Shown: positions 7,358 through 17,230 of the stretch, in pieces
Layout of the letters: each line of letters begins with the position of its first letter
Numbering within the stretch: position 1 is the first letter of the stretch
Assembly (NCBI RefSeq): GCF_012912105.1
Contig: NZ_QMEA01000059.1
Coordinates: 1-38,567 of the forward strand
From: Brasilonema sp. UFV-L1
Lineage (GTDB): Bacteria > Cyanobacteriota > Cyanobacteriia > Cyanobacteriales > Nostocaceae
Direction of reading: 5' to 3'
DNA: 38,567 nt
Program-made: the position numbers and the translations under genes
Notes under the pieces: model-generated
Seen by the model: only the letters and a program-made list of their open reading frames with translations
Databases searched by the model: none
What the model was told of the DNA's origin: nothing

Positions 7358-7400
7358 GGTGTGTTACTATTCGATAACACACCTTACAATCTTAGGTTTT
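7358..7400. repeat. Second copy of GGTGYGTTA hairpin repeat
   Basis: GGTGTGTTA and TAACACACC form the arms, followed by TTACAATCTTAGGTTT, matching 197-240 in order and orientation. It lies in the convergent gap between the plus-strand and minus-strand RiPP genes, where the hairpin could also terminate transcription. Confidence 0.6.
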
Positions 7401-7444
7401 CTCTTTACTCGCGCTCACCTGCATAACAGCAATTGGTCTTGTCA

Positions 7445-7545
7445 TGATATCATGTCCGCCTAATGACAAATCAATTCAAAACTCTCCGCGTCCCGTGTCC
7501 GGTGTGTCATCCCTTATTACAAGTGTTCATCCGGACATGATATGA
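7445..7545. repeat. MITE-like element, relative of 33-174
   Basis: ATATCATGTCCG (7447-7458) is the exact inverse of CGGACATGATAT (7532-7543). The ends resemble those at 35-46 and 161-172, including the neighbouring CTAAT and TCATC. No coding sequence lies inside. Confidence 0.6.
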
Positions 7546-7565
7546 ATTAGTCTTCTCATGCTGCT

Positions 7566-8357
7566 TCACGCTGCATCCACTGATTGTGATTGTTCTGTTT
7601 TTGATTGAACATTGCTGTCTAAATTTAGCTGAGTCAGAATTTTAATTTCTGCAATTTGTTGCTTTAACCAATTTGCAAATAAATCCCCCAAAATCTTAAC
7701 ATATAATGGCTGATCTAATTGTGGTTGAATAATTTCCTCAACCCAAATGAGATGTGATCCTTTTTGTGTACTTATTGGCTTAAGGATTTGTGGAGGATTA
7801 GCAGCAAAAACCGCTGCAGCAATTTCTGGTCTAAAATCTGTGCGACGTTGGATTCCTTGATAACCACCTGCACGGCGAATATCTGGATTTTGAATATATT
7901 GCCGAACAATATCTTGGAATGTGATTTCTTTTTCTTCTACACAATCATACAATTCCATAGCTAAATCTTCATCATCTAAAATCACTTCATATGTGACTGC
8001 TCCCGTAAAATCAAGTATGTGTTCGTAAAAAAAGTGTTCGACTTTATCTGCAAATAGATGCATCGCCAATTTATTAGAGATGACATTGATTTGTGCTATT
8101 TCTTCAAAGTTATCTACTGAAAGATGATATTTTTCCAACCATGCCCAAGTATCCTCGGCTTTCAAGAGGTTATGTGCTAATCGCAAACTATCTGCCGATT
8201 GCTGAAGTTCTTCTTTTTCAGCTTTAATGCCAGCTTGGTTAGCAGCATCAAGAATAATTTTTCGAGTGGCAATACCTTCCAATAAAGTAGGAATTTGGCA
8301 AGAAATTTTGAGTTGATAAAAAATGTCTTCCTGGGATACGTTTAAAACTTGTAACAC
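7566..8357 (-). CDS. Parvulin-like peptidyl-prolyl isomerase / foldase 2
   Basis: Encodes 263 residues. It starts at a GTG with GAGGTGA just upstream. The N-terminal helical region (about 1-120) resembles foldase 1, including TWAWLEKYHLSVDNFEE against TLAWLNQQRISVEEWSE there. The PpiC-like part (about 125-225) has AGGYQGIQRRTDFRPEIAAAVF and KGSHLIWVEEI. The classical catalytic His/Cys set is not obvious, so chaperone function is as likely as isomerisation. It is the last gene of the minus-strand exporter cluster, 169 bp downstream of the HlyD gene. It may hold or deliver precursor peptides to the exporter. Confidence 0.8.
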   Translation of the reverse strand: MLQVLNVSQEDIFYQLKISCQIPTLLEGIATRKIILDAANQAGIKAEKEELQQSADSLRLAHNLLKAEDTWAWLEKYHLSVDNFEEIAQINVISNKLAMHLFADKVEHFFYEHILDFTGAVTYEVILDDEDLAMELYDCVEEKEITFQDIVRQYIQNPDIRRAGGYQGIQRRTDFRPEIAAAVFAANPPQILKPISTQKGSHLIWVEEIIQPQLDQPLYVKILGDLFANWLKQQIAEIKILTQLNLDSNVQSKTEQSQSVDAA

Positions 8358-8447
8358 TGTGTCACCTCGTCATTAATCTTGGTTGAAATCAAAAGTTAAG
8401 ATTTTTTAGCTAAAATTCTTAATTCATCACTCAAAGCTCTTGACAAA

Positions 8448-8518
8448 TCAGTTATCAGTTACCAGTTACCAGTTATCAGTTACCAGTTATTACTGTTCAC
8501 TGTTTATTGTTCATTGAT
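8448..8518. repeat. Heptamer tandem repeat (STRR type)
   Basis: Degenerate 7-bp units CAGTTAT/CAGTTAC, then ACTGTTC/ACTGTTT units. It fills the gap between the HlyD and foldase 2 genes. The same units occur at 23570-23658, 25706-25782 and 32610-32661. Confidence 0.8.
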
Positions 8519-8526
8519 CTTGAGTT

Positions 8527-10086
8527 TTACAAATCTAGACCTCCTTTTTGCAGTTTTTTAAACGGATCTAAAACATAGTCAATCACTCGGCGTTGGCGGA
8601 CAATAACCTCTGCTGTTGCTGTTTGACCGGGAGTCAAGAGAATGCGTTTGCTGCCATTTTGAATGTAAGATTGAGCTAAAGTAATTTCCACCTCAAAAAT
8701 CTCCATGTTGCCTTGCTTGGTTTCTACCACTTTGGAGTCTGGTGAAATTCGACTAACGTGTCCGAGTACAACTCCATAATCTTGGAAGGGATAGGCATCA
8801 AACTTGACTTTGACAGGGTTTCCCACTTGCAAAAAACCACTTTCTTGACTAGGTAATTGCGCTCTGATCACCAGAGGATCTCCCTTGGCTGCAATTTGGG
8901 CAATCATCTGACCGACTTGTACTACAGCTCCTGGCTTTTGAAAAGGAAATGCAAAAATGACACCGTCAATCGGCGATCGCACAATCCGTTGGTTCAACTG
9001 AATATTCAAGGATATTTCTTGGCTTTTTGTCTGATTGATTTCTGATTGCAGTGTTTTGATTTGTGTTTGCAATTGTTTGAGTTCTTCTTCTGTTTTCAGG
9101 TATGCTAATTGACCTGTATAAAGCTGAGTTTGGTAATTGCGTTGTTCTTGTTGCAAGCGGAGTTCGGCTTGTTGGATTTCAGATTGAGCTTGATGAAGCA
9201 TCTTTTGATAAGCACTTTGTTGCTCTTTAAGGCTTTCTTCCGTCTGAAAAGTGTCAGAACGAGCTTTTATAAGGCGTTCATGGTTTTCTTTCGCCAACTG
9301 ATCTGTTTCTAAGTAACGATCTTGAGACATGACACCATCCCTCCAAGCTTGTTCATAACGTGATACTCTTTCTTGAGAAGCTTGAAAACTCACTCCTGCG
9401 AGCTTTTCGGCTGCCTTGTTAGACTCAACAGCTCGCTGCATCTGATTGACTTTAGCCAGTTTTTCTTGTTTCTGTAAGTTGTAGACAGATTTAAGAGAAT
9501 TGAGATTCTGTTGCGCCTGTTCTATCCGAGAAAGTTGTGCTGACTGTTGAGCCTGGTTTTGTTGCTGTTGAGTGCGCATAGACAGCGTCAACTGTTTTTT
9601 GAGTAGTTCTAAATTCTCCAGTTTATTTTGCAGCCCTTCTAGCTTTTTTAAAACTTGTTCTAAATCAGTTTTTAAGACATTTGAGTCCAACTCTAATAGA
9701 ATCTGATCTGACTTGACGCTTTCACCTTCTTTAACGTTTACATGAGTCACACTCGCGCTGACTGGACTATCCAATTTTTGTGTTGCTTTTAGCGGTTCTA
9801 GACGCCCTCTCGCGCTTCCTATCTCATCTACTTTAGACAGTACCGCCCAAGGTAAGACGACTCCACTCAAGCTAAGTAGGAGATACATAACAGAACGCGG
9901 CCAAACTCGCGGTAAAGCATCTAACAATTCTTCAGTCGCGTAATACCAATCGCTCGCTTTACCTACTGTATCTGTCCCAAGTGTATCTGTCCCAAGTGTA
10001 TCTGTCTGATGGTGAAGCACCTCAGAAGTCTCAACCTTCTGAGGTGGGAGGAGTACAGATGATGAACTCTGAGATGAGTGTGGCAT
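8527..10086 (-). CDS. HlyD-family membrane fusion (adaptor) protein
   Basis: Encodes 519 residues. The cytoplasmic N terminus (1-60) carries the short tandem repeat TDTLGTDTLGTDTVG. One membrane helix lies at about 66-84. A biotinyl-lipoyl half-motif (SASVTHVNVKEGESV, about 109-123) precedes a long Gln/Lys-rich coiled coil (about 130-360). The second half-motif (RSPIDGVIFAFPFQKPGAVVQVGQMI) and the beta-barrel region follow. Such adaptors link an inner-membrane ABC exporter to an outer-membrane channel. The gene follows the C39 exporter by 83 bp and should form the secretion machine with it; an outer-membrane TolC-like partner is not in this window. Confidence 0.92.
   Translation of the reverse strand: MPHSSQSSSSVLLPPQKVETSEVLHHQTDTLGTDTLGTDTVGKASDWYYATEELLDALPRVWPRSVMYLLLSLSGVVLPWAVLSKVDEIGSARGRLEPLKATQKLDSPVSASVTHVNVKEGESVKSDQILLELDSNVLKTDLEQVLKKLEGLQNKLENLELLKKQLTLSMRTQQQQNQAQQSAQLSRIEQAQQNLNSLKSVYNLQKQEKLAKVNQMQRAVESNKAAEKLAGVSFQASQERVSRYEQAWRDGVMSQDRYLETDQLAKENHERLIKARSDTFQTEESLKEQQSAYQKMLHQAQSEIQQAELRLQQEQRNYQTQLYTGQLAYLKTEEELKQLQTQIKTLQSEINQTKSQEISLNIQLNQRIVRSPIDGVIFAFPFQKPGAVVQVGQMIAQIAAKGDPLVIRAQLPSQESGFLQVGNPVKVKFDAYPFQDYGVVLGHVSRISPDSKVVETKQGNMEIFEVEITLAQSYIQNGSKRILLTPGQTATAEVIVRQRRVIDYVLDPFKKLQKGGLDL
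9966..10005. repeat. 15-bp tandem repeat inside the HlyD gene
   Basis: Two nearly perfect copies and a partial copy of GTATCTGTCCCAAGT encode the TDTLG repeats. Slippage would change length by five residues without breaking the frame. Confidence 0.7.
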
Positions 10087-10169
10087 AGTTTTTTTTCCAA
10101 GATAGCAAGATGAACAGACAGCCTAAGTTCTAATTTCTGTACAGACAATTTTGAACTCAAATTTTGAAC

Positions 10170-13100
10170 TCAAACTGTTTGAGCTAACTGTTGCTGATTC
10201 AAGTAGAAGTAATGACCTTTTTTGGCGATTAATTCATTGTGGGTACCGCTTTCCACTAACACGCCTCGATCCAAAACCAAAATCAAATCCGCGTTGCGTA
10301 CAGTGGAAAGGCGATGGGCAATAATTAAGCTAGTACGACCTTGAAGAATGGTTTTAAGGTTTTTCTGAATAATGCGTTCTGATTCACTATCCAAATGACT
10401 AGTTGCTTCATCAAGAATTAAAAAGCGGGGATTACCCAACAATGCACGAGCGATCGCTAAGCGTTGGCGTTGTCCACCAGAAAGCATTCCGCCTCCTTCA
10501 CCAATTTGAGTTTCATAACCCATTGGTAGTCGCTGAATAAACTCATCTGCACCAGCCAAATGGGCGGCTGTGATAACTTCTTCAACAGAGGCTTCTGGGT
10601 GAGCGATGCTGATATTTTCCTGAATTGTACCACCAAATAGAAAGGTGTCTTGATCGACAACGCCAATTTGCTGTCGGAGCGATCGCAGGGAGATAGCAGT
10701 CAGATCGTGACCGTCAATTAACACCTTACCATCTGTAGGAAGATATAAACCTAACAACAGCTTGGAAAGAGTAGTTTTTCCAGAACCACTTCGCCCCACG
10801 ACTGCCACAGTTTGTTCGGGCTGAATTTCAAAACTGAGATTTTCCAGCACGTTGTTTTCACTTTCTGGGTGATAGCGGAAAGTGACACGCTCAAAGCGAA
10901 TTCTCCCTTGAAGCTTCGGCAATAATCGACGAGATGAAGATTGTAAATTTTCTTCTGGTTCTGCTTCCAACACATCGTTAATACGTTCGGTAGAAACGAG
11001 AACTTCTTGCAATTGGTTCCATAGTGTACTCAAACGCTGAAAAGGCTGAATAATATGGCCCAACAACATATTCAGAGCAACCAATTGCCCAATCGTGAGC
11101 TGCTGTTGAATCACAAGCCACGCCCCAAACCATAGCAATCCCGTGGTGACTAGCGATTCAATTGTAGAAGCAAAAATTTGCATTTGGTTGTTCACCAGCT
11201 GCCCGTGGAACATTTTTTTGATCAAGTTATTCAGCAATTCCTCCCAATGCCAGCGCACCGTCTGCTCAATAGCCATTGAGCGAATTGAGCGAATTCCTGT
11301 CAGAGATTGAATTAAATAACTATTCTCATCAGCGACAGCGTTAAAAATCTCACGGCTGATGCGGCGAAATAAAGGTGTAGCAATAAGTACTAGCAGAAAA
11401 AAGGGCGGCACAATTAACAGGACGAACAATGCCATTTGCCAGTTGTACCAGAACATTAACCCTACGTAAATAAACACTGTCAGTAAGTCCAGACAAATTG
11501 ACAGTGCCTCACCTGTCAGAAAACTCTGAATCTTCTGATTTTCTTGAACACGAGAAATAATGTCCCCAACATAACGCGATTCAAAGAATGAGAGAGGTAA
11601 TGCGAAAGTGTGTTTAATAAAACCCACCATCAATGCCATCCCGACTCGGTTTGCTGTGTGATCCAGCAGATATTGCCGCACTCCGTTCATCGCAATCCGG
11701 AACAAACTAAAAATCACCAAACCAAAGCCAACAGCGTTGAGTGTCAGGGTACTTCCTTGGACAATCACACGGTCTAACAACAGTTGAGTCAGTAAAGGCG
11801 TCACCAGTCCAAACACCTGAATTAACACTGAAGCGATGAACACTTCTAGCAGTATCCAAGCGTGTGGTGTGACTAACTCAAAAAACTTCCAGAAGGGTGT
11901 ACCCTCTTGTTGAGCGTCTTTGAGTTCTATTGTGGGTTGTAATAATAATGCATAACCCGTCCAACCAGCTTTGAATTCTGCCGTAGTCAGAGTCCGTTGA
12001 CCAATCGCGGGATCGCCAACAATCACTTGTTTGGGAGTGATTTCATAAACAACGATGAAGTGCTTTCCTTCCCAATGCGCGATCGCAGGCAGAGGTTGTT
12101 GTCCAAGTTTATCAAGACTAGCTTTTACCGGACGTGTAGAAAAACCAATGCTTTCTGCAGCTGCTGTCACACCTCGCAAAGATGCCCCACTACGACTGGT
12201 GTTAGCGACATCCCGCAATCTGTTGATACTAAAGCGTTTGCCCCAATAGCGACCAATCATGACTAAGCAGGCTGCACCACAGTCAGAAGCACTTTGTTGT
12301 TCAAAGAAAGGATACCGTTTGGTTAAGTGTCCCCACAGTTGACCGAAAGTTACCTTTGGGGTAGGAAAATATGCTCGTCGTACCTTTTGCTCTTGTTTTG
12401 GTAATGCATCTGATGGCGGAAATGGAATAACGTTGTTAATAACATTGTTAATAACATTGTTATTAGTTAATGGTTCTGCAAATGCTTTAGAAGTGGTCTG
12501 ATTGTTATTGATACTTGAAACAGAACTGGTGAATTCTGCTAATTGTGACCAGTGTTCTTGTGCTGGAGAAATCAGAGAATTCTTTAGAATGTAAACAATT
12601 GTTGGTTGCTTTACTTGCCAACTACCTGGCTTTAGATCCGCATAGATAATACCCGGTGTCAAATAGCTACCATCAGAATGCTGGACTTGACCCCGACGTA
12701 GTAGCCACAATTTGGCATCTTTTGGAACAGACAACTCACCTAGTGTCTCTATATTATGCCTCTCGAAGAGTGACAAGGCTTTGAGCATTTCTTCGGGAGA
12801 ACTCTTATTTTGTTGAGAATTCTTTTGATATAACAGCAGCAAATCCCACAGTTCTGCACGTCTAGTAAGGTTAGAGCGGATGTTAGGATATTTACCCATC
12901 AAAGCCTGTAATATCTCTGCCTTGAAATAGCAAAGCTTTAAGCCTGTAGAAGCTCTAGCAGCGTATTGCTCAAAACTATCTTCTCGAAACAGAGTAGTCT
13001 CTCCAAATGATGCTCCTACAGAAAGGGTGGTGATGCGGTTATTAGCGCTATCTAGCAGTCTGACTTTACCTGCAAGGACAATGTAGATACCAGAAACAGC

Positions 13101-13250
13101 ATCTGTTGCTTGCCAGAACACCTTTGCTACTGGTGGCTCGATGATTTCTACTGAGTCCAAGCAGCTTTGTAGTTCTTGTTGTGAAAGTGTCTCACTCAAA
13201 ATTGCAGTGAATTTTTCACCGAGAGTCGCTTGAGAAAAAACAGAAGTCAT
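10170..13250 (-). CDS. Peptidase-containing ABC exporter with cyclic-nucleotide-binding domain (HetC-like)
   Basis: Encodes 1026 residues. A cAMP/cGMP-binding fold lies at about 15-130 (GIYIVLAGKVRLLD, SFGETTLF). A second small regulatory-like region lies at about 150-225, then a linker with VINN repeats (265-275). The C39 peptidase domain at about 315-440 has C324 in SDCGAAC, H397 and D413, the catalytic triad for double-glycine leaders. The transmembrane domain is at about 445-740. The nucleotide-binding domain has GRSGSGKTTLSKLL, LSGGQRQRLAIARA and FLILDEATSHLD. It should cut the precursor leaders after GG and export the cores. The start is supported by GGAG overlapping the upstream stop. 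HetC, a heterocyst protein, has the same general architecture, but the RiPP context favours peptide export. Confidence 0.93.
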   Translation of the reverse strand: MTSVFSQATLGEKFTAILSETLSQQELQSCLDSVEIIEPPVAKVFWQATDAVSGIYIVLAGKVRLLDSANNRITTLSVGASFGETTLFREDSFEQYAARASTGLKLCYFKAEILQALMGKYPNIRSNLTRRAELWDLLLLYQKNSQQNKSSPEEMLKALSLFERHNIETLGELSVPKDAKLWLLRRGQVQHSDGSYLTPGIIYADLKPGSWQVKQPTIVYILKNSLISPAQEHWSQLAEFTSSVSSINNNQTTSKAFAEPLTNNNVINNVINNVIPFPPSDALPKQEQKVRRAYFPTPKVTFGQLWGHLTKRYPFFEQQSASDCGAACLVMIGRYWGKRFSINRLRDVANTSRSGASLRGVTAAAESIGFSTRPVKASLDKLGQQPLPAIAHWEGKHFIVVYEITPKQVIVGDPAIGQRTLTTAEFKAGWTGYALLLQPTIELKDAQQEGTPFWKFFELVTPHAWILLEVFIASVLIQVFGLVTPLLTQLLLDRVIVQGSTLTLNAVGFGLVIFSLFRIAMNGVRQYLLDHTANRVGMALMVGFIKHTFALPLSFFESRYVGDIISRVQENQKIQSFLTGEALSICLDLLTVFIYVGLMFWYNWQMALFVLLIVPPFFLLVLIATPLFRRISREIFNAVADENSYLIQSLTGIRSIRSMAIEQTVRWHWEELLNNLIKKMFHGQLVNNQMQIFASTIESLVTTGLLWFGAWLVIQQQLTIGQLVALNMLLGHIIQPFQRLSTLWNQLQEVLVSTERINDVLEAEPEENLQSSSRRLLPKLQGRIRFERVTFRYHPESENNVLENLSFEIQPEQTVAVVGRSGSGKTTLSKLLLGLYLPTDGKVLIDGHDLTAISLRSLRQQIGVVDQDTFLFGGTIQENISIAHPEASVEEVITAAHLAGADEFIQRLPMGYETQIGEGGGMLSGGQRQRLAIARALLGNPRFLILDEATSHLDSESERIIQKNLKTILQGRTSLIIAHRLSTVRNADLILVLDRGVLVESGTHNELIAKKGHYFYLNQQQLAQTV
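12428..12468. repeat. 12-bp tandem repeat encoding VINN units
   Basis: Three units of the AATAACATTGTT type lie in the linker between the nucleotide-binding domain and the C39 peptidase of the exporter gene. It is in frame and probably variable in length. Confidence 0.6.
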
Positions 13251-13254
13251 TTGC

Positions 13255-13896
13255 TTAGCTCCATTTTAAGAGCGAGTTACTCGTCGGCATGAAATGAAAT
13301 GACAACTGAAAATTATGCGCATCTGTGGATTGAAGATCATCAATTTTAATACCATCATCCTTCGTGTGGTTGGTGACTTGTTCGCGGTCTCTATTGCGTG
13401 TTTGTTTGGTAGAAAGCCCCATTTGTTTTAGCAAACGGTTGATGTGGCGATCGCTGATTTCAATACCAAATTCTTGTGCCAAATGTTTACTCAAACATTG
13501 GGCTGTCCAATAACCAAATGCATAGCCGTACTCTCGTGGACTGTCGCTGACTAATTCTTTTAACCGTTCGATGTATTGATCATTGACTGTCTTCGGTCTA
13601 CCGATAGGTCGTTCTAACCATTTGTCTGCCAGACCTGCTTGTGCTACAGCAATCCAATACCGTGCCATTTCCTGGGAACAACCCAATATTTGACAAATTT
13701 GGGTTTGAGTTTTCCCCATATCCGCTAGCAACATAATTTCCATTCGCCGACGGTATTCAGGTTGCAAATTCGCTTGCAAATTCTTCAGCAACACCTGACG
13801 TTGAAAAGGTGTTAAATATTTACCGACATTATTATAGTCGTAGTTTTCAAAAGCTCGCTCTACAAGAACTTGTTGTTTGCTGGAATGGTGTGTCAT
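13255..13896 (-). CDS. Helix-turn-helix protein resembling the N-terminal part of IS630-type transposases
   Basis: Encodes 213 residues. The first HTH is at about 58-88 (MGKTQTQICQILGCSQEMARYWI). RPIGRPKT follows, then a second winged-HTH region at about 105-165 ending in EISDRHINRLLKQMGLSTK. No DDE catalytic domain follows; the protein ends in a polar tail after residue 170. It lies 4 bp before the exporter start codon on the same strand, so it is probably cotranscribed and may regulate the exporter or RiPP genes. Alternatively it is a leftover transposase fragment, but the intact frame and tight operon spacing favour a domesticated regulator. Confidence 0.75.
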   Translation of the reverse strand: MTHHSSKQQVLVERAFENYDYNNVGKYLTPFQRQVLLKNLQANLQPEYRRRMEIMLLADMGKTQTQICQILGCSQEMARYWIAVAQAGLADKWLERPIGRPKTVNDQYIERLKELVSDSPREYGYAFGYWTAQCLSKHLAQEFGIEISDRHINRLLKQMGLSTKQTRNRDREQVTNHTKDDGIKIDDLQSTDAHNFQLSFHFMPTSNSLLKWS

Positions 13897-15518
13897 AATC
13901 TTTGCCAGTTGCTATCAAAATGTGAAACAAACGCACATGCGCTTGTCGCAGATGTTGAGTAAGATGGTGAATCCTCAGCGTTCATGGCTGCATCATCAAT
14001 GAGCCCTAGCAGGCTCATTGATGGCTTCTTTGAAGATATGCAACTAACCCGGAAGTGTCCTCCCTATTGGTTTGGCAGCCCAGGGAGGCCATATCTGGGG
14101 GAACTTACGCATTGTCAAAAAGTTGATGATGCGTATTCAGTCCAAGCTTCAGCTTTAGCCGTTGCAGGATGCATGACTTAGGCTTAACTAGAATCTTCAT
14201 GTTCAAAATAGATTTCAAAACTGAGGAATTGATGAGGAAGTCATAAAAACTTGGTAAATCCTTTTTAGGAAAAACCCGCTATGCTTGCAGTTTTGCAGAT
14301 GCATATCATCCTCTACTTGTATACTGTGTAAGTTCTATTTGAGTTCTCTAAAATTTCGCTTGCCAAATCTTCAACTTCAATCTGTCTTCTTTGTATATCA
14401 GAAAACAGTTAGGGGAAAATTGCCTGTACATCAACTTAACTTCTCCACCCAATCTAAATTTTTTTGTCAACCTAAATTTCTATTCTATTTTTTTGCTAGC
14501 CTAATATTAGGCTAATAACATCATGAGCAAATTTCAGGCATGTCAAACGCATCTAAAGTTAGTCTTGAGAAAAATCTTGACTAAGGTATCCACCAAAGGA
14601 TATTATTTACGATTTCAGTGATTTTTCTCTAGTTAAAACTAGCGCCGACATTTTTGTCAATAAGGAGGCAAAAATTAGGATGTTTTTTTCATTTGCTTGA
14701 AATTGAGATGTTCTTATTGACAATGTACGCTTGGTTTAGGATTTCGGAGGAAGGCTCTCGTGGTGTTTTAGCCACTAAACCCCACTCATCACCATTCATG
14801 AAATAGTGATAATCTCAAAACCATATAAGACCAGTGAATACATGAAATGTACCAACGCTATTTTTGCTATAGTGCATTAGAACCACACTTTCTTATTTAG
14901 ATACCTACAGCAATTCTTGTCAAGCTCTCTTCACAGAAATTTTAATTTCTACATAAATTTATTTCTAGATGGAGTTGTCAAGTATTTATTTTAACTAGTG
15001 GTGAATACAGAATTATTGGGTGTATCGCAATGCATACAAGAAGACAAGAAAAAGGAGAATGAATTCGCCAGTTATTATAGACTTTGTTGGTAAATTTCTG
15101 AAACCCTTATGAGTTTCCAGGTTAAGTAGAAGGAAGTCAAACCCAACATTTCCCAAGGTAACCGTTTTTTTGGAAGTTCTACATGTTAAGTCATATTTCG
15201 CTAACAGAATTGTTAATTATCGCTAATAAAGAGGGAGACGCATTCAAATGAGCTTGACAAAAACCTTGGTTAATGCAGAGACGCAAGAATCAGGATTTAT
15301 CGTTTGATGAATGTTCTCAGCGTGAAGGCTCACTGCCGAAGGCTCATGCGCTCGCGCTTTGCGCTCGTAAGGCAACAAGCGAAGCGATCGCATGAGCGCA
15401 AGCCTCTGCTGGGCTTACGCGTAGCTCTCACTGATGTCCTTTAGACATGCACTCGCACTCCAAATAGAGAAAAGACTTATCGGGGCGTATCGCCACGAAC
15501 GAAAACGCACCGTCTTTG
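13897..15518. other. 1.6-kb region without a convincing gene
   Basis: It contains a 12-bp-stem hairpin (13994-14023) and a CCTCCCT/AGGGAGG pair (14059-14065 with 14082-14088), both just upstream of the minus-strand HTH gene. The rest is AT-rich sequence with no protein-like frame. At 15248-15307 a 19-codon frame (MSLTKTLVNAETQESGFIV) follows a GAGGGAG site and may be a leader peptide or the stub of a lost gene. From 15320 to 15430 there are dispersed GCGATCGC/GCTCATGCG-type repeats. Confidence 0.5.
13994..14023. other. 12-bp stem hairpin upstream of the HTH gene
   Basis: CATCAATGAGCC and GGCTCATTGATG pair perfectly around a 6-nt loop. It lies about 100 bp upstream of the HTH start codon. It could be an operator-like palindrome, a transcript hairpin or the end of a small element. 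Confidence 0.5.
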
Positions 15519-16526
<1,008 letters not shown>

Positions 16527-16624
16527 TCACGCCCTGGTTGTTAGATGTCAATTTTCTGGAGCGAATGGCGACAATTAAGTAGGTTAACCAAAAAAAACAA
16601 AAAAAACGTAGTATGTGCCAAATA

Positions 16625-16663
16625 GAAAAAACCCCGCTAGAGCTTGAGGAACGCAACGGGGTT
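16625..16663 (-). terminator. Intrinsic terminator, minus strand
   Basis: AACCCCG (16630-16636) pairs with CGGGGTT (16657-16663). On the minus strand the stem is followed by TTTTTTCTATTT. It lies downstream of the small gene at 16747-16976. Confidence 0.75.
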
Positions 16664-16746
16664 AACTTGTGTTACATGTTTTGACAACGGAACAATTACA
16701 ATTCAACTTTCTGCAGGGCGACTACAACTATATAGGTTAAAAGTAA

Positions 16747-16976
16747 CTATTTCTTCATAGTGCTTCCAGTATGAGAGGCTTTGTGCTTGCCATGATGTTT
16801 TTGATGACCGACTAAAGTCGCTTTGTTACTAGTAACAGGTTTGGCAGCAACAGTTTGAGTTTTGGAAAGAGTAGCAGTTTTAGCTTGGACAGCAGCTGCA
16901 TTCAAGGCTGCAGGGGCAGCAAATACTACAACGACGAGTAAAACTTTTGCTAGCTTGTTAATTTGGGAATTTTCAT
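16747..16976 (-). pseudogene. Small secreted basic peptide gene, apparently frameshifted near its start
   Basis: A 68-codon frame ending at 16747 encodes NKLAKVLLVVVVFAAPAAL..., a typical signal peptide, followed by an Ala/Lys/Thr and His-rich mature part ending GHQKHHGKHKASHTGSTMKK. It has no ATG, GTG or TTG before the signal peptide; the plausible first codon in frame is ATT. An ATG at 16976-16974 opens MKIPKLT and would run into the signal peptide if one base were restored at 16954-16955 (ACAAGCTA instead of ACAAAGCTA). Either the gene is broken by a single-base deletion, or it uses an ATT start, or the base is an assembly error. A terminator follows at 16625-16663, which argues that it was a real transcription unit. 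The family is not recognised. Confidence 0.6.
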
Positions 16977-17230
16977 TTGAAAACCAACAATCTTACTATT
17001 TCAGAAAGTTGTGTCAGCCTTATGTTGTTGATGTGGAGTTTTTGTGTAGATTTCTGCAGACTTGACATATCAGATCCCCAAACTATGGTTACAACGAAAA
17101 GTTGCAAGCTGACAACATTTTTTCATCTCAGAATTCACAATCAGATCTCCTCAGCTTTGTGGTCACCACTATTTAATGTGTTCTACTTCTACTGCTAGGA
17201 CAATTCTCCAGTAAGATGTTATATTAAAGC

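Noticed and set aside
13255-13896. IS630 insertion sequence
   Set aside because: Only the DNA-binding half is encoded, no DDE domain or terminal repeats are seen, and it is spaced as an operon member.
13984-14181. 65-codon plus-strand frame as a gene
   Set aside because: It runs through a perfect hairpin, has no ribosome-binding site and no protein-like composition.
16862-17198. Plus-strand frames of 67 and 73 codons
   Set aside because: They are antisense to the small secreted-peptide gene or continue into AT-rich DNA; the minus-strand signal peptide and terminator explain the region better.
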